Part shown: in pieces, positions 62,629 to 64,000 of the stretch
Position numbering within the stretch: position 1 is the first letter of the stretch
How the letters are laid out: each line of letters starts with the position of its first letter
Assembly: GCA_017163975.1 (NCBI GenBank)
Contig: JAFFSR010000264.1
Span: 1,302,001-1,366,000 of the forward strand
DNA: 64,000 nt
Reading direction: 5' to 3'
Source: Anastatus disparis
Taxonomy: Eukaryota > Arthropoda > Insecta > Hymenoptera > Eupelmidae
Notes under the pieces: model-generated
Told to the model about the DNA's origin: nothing
The model's database searches: none
What the model saw: the letters and a program-made list of their open reading frames with translations, nothing else
Translations under genes and position numbers: made by a program

Positions 62629-64000
62629 TATATGTAAAAGCAGATGCATATAAACACACTTTTAGTGGCACGTGCCACAAAGGAGAAAAAGGAAAAAAAA
62701 GACGAAGCAGCTGCATACAGGTGAGAGGGAGAGTATATACATAAGACATAAGTTTCGTCTGGTCAAGTAAATCTTACACGTTAAGCTCAATATAATAAAC
62801 GATTCTTTTTGTTTTTGCTTTATTCTTTTTTTTTTTGTTTTATCAGATGTTTTTATGGGCGGAACTGATGTTCAAGAGTTTGATGATTGATAAGAAAGAA
62901 GAAGGAGGTTTGTTGGTTATATATTCGTTATATTGCATTAGATTTGGATTAAGATTTTGCTTAGCGAAATTGATCAGTTAAGATTATCTGTATCTGTATG
63001 GCCATTTGAATTTAAAATTATTTAGATCAACGGTTTTGGTTTTCAAGAGTTCACTGAATTTTTGAGGATACTTTTAAAGGTATACAATTTGATATTGACA
63101 TTTGATAAAAAAACAAGAAAATGGAAAATTTTAACAAAACTTTTGTGAATTCAATAAAAGATGAAATGTTAAAACTTTTAATAGAAAGTTTACGATGGTA
63201 ATCTTTGCTTAATTAAATGAAAGTGGATAAAAATGTTAAGATAATAGATGTTACTAATGATTTATTTCACTGATTCCAAGCTAATCTAACCACATTTTAA
63301 GTTATTCTTAATGATACCCTTACAGATGTAATAAAATGATTTTTTAATAAATTCAACAAATTTGCCAGAATATAAATTTTCATACAATTCACTTTTTATA
63401 AACCATTTCAACCGTTCATGGAAAATTTTATTTAAGAAATATTTTTGTAATTTCAAATATATTCCAGGAAGTGCATTAAAATAAATTCAACAGAATGCAT
63501 CACTACTTCATTCGAACATTTCATTCCTTTTAACAAAAAAAAAGTATTACAAATCCCGTTTTTTACATAAAAACTCTGGCAAGCATACGAAAATTGCAGA
63601 TTTGGCCTTCTCCAAACTCGAGCTTTCTCCTTTTCAGAAGTAGTAGTAGTAAGAAAAGAAAATAAAAGCAAGAAAGAAAAAAATATTGTTCACGCGCAAT
63701 TTATTATCTTAGCCCTTGTAAATTTTCTATTTAGAAAGCTAGCGAGTGGTAAACGTTTGACTTTAAATACATATTTATAAATATTTATTAGAGTGCATTA
63801 TTCGGTTGTAAGTATAAATCATGTTTCTTCATAAACTGTAATTAACAGCTTAATACAAATTCGTATCTATGATAAATTATTATTCCAATGAATTTTCAAT
63901 TATTAAATCGAGATACATGCTTATTATTAAAGTAACCTGTTACGATATCTTTAAGATTTTCACGAAACTTTTATGTAACGAAAATTCAAACGTGCTTCTC

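Larger units (their letters stand above)
47748..64000. other. Utx upstream intron (over 16 kb), no exon found
   Basis: The TPR exon at 47569-47747 starts mid-codon, so an earlier exon must exist. I searched the minus strand for the conserved YGLGLVYFH-type exon and did not find it before the edge. Contents are three SINEs, several AT microsatellites and small pyrimidine tracts. Unrelated open frames are low-complexity. Confidence 0.6.

Noticed and set aside
62346..62749. Overlapping open frames on both strands
   Set aside because: They span a TA microsatellite and low-complexity DNA; no domain, splice or start context supports them.
1..64000. CRISPR array, rRNA operon or autonomous transposase
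   Set aside because: No regularly spaced direct repeats with unique spacers, no rRNA-like block and no transposase or reverse-transcriptase motif were seen.

Overview
The window looks like insect nuclear DNA. It is very AT-rich and has short exons split by large introns with GT/AG junctions. It carries an animal histone demethylase, small secreted odorant-binding-protein-like genes, and many short non-autonomous mobile elements. I favour Hymenoptera, but that is inference from general character and not a diagnostic feature.

Positions 1-10,900 hold a minus-strand cluster of three related secreted proteins (A, B and C) with odorant-binding-protein-like cysteine patterns. Gene A is cut by the left window edge. 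B (5 exons, 139 aa) and C (5 exons, 163 aa) can be assembled in full from the genomic sequence with consistent splice phases. Inserted among them are fold-back elements, two TIR elements with CCCTGGTA ends and two tRNA-derived SINE copies. B and C share a 12-bp element about 160-175 bp upstream of their start codons.

At 11,789-11,998 on the plus strand there is one terminal exon of a class III (adenylyl) cyclase. Its other exons are not visible in the window. If it belongs to an intact gene, genes A-C lie inside its preceding intron, on the opposite strand. From 12.0 to 22.2 kb the cyclase and Utx converge tail to tail across AT-rich non-coding DNA.

From 22,179 to the right edge the window is occupied by Utx (KDM6 family, H3K27 demethylase) on the minus strand. 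Twelve exons can be assigned, all with matching phases: TPR repeats (47.7-31.6 kb), a Gln/Pro/Ser-rich linker (30.2-24.8 kb), the JmjC domain with its Fe(II) ligands (24.7-22.9 kb), and the C-terminal zinc-binding domain followed by an unusual polyglutamine tail (22.7-22.2 kb). The first exons lie beyond 64 kb. Two introns are very large: 12.3 kb between TPR exons, and more than 16 kb upstream of the first visible exon. They hold SINEs, microsatellites and pyrimidine tracts but no gene I can support.

A single SINE family occurs eight times, seven copies on the minus strand. I saw no CRISPR array, rRNA or functional tRNA gene.
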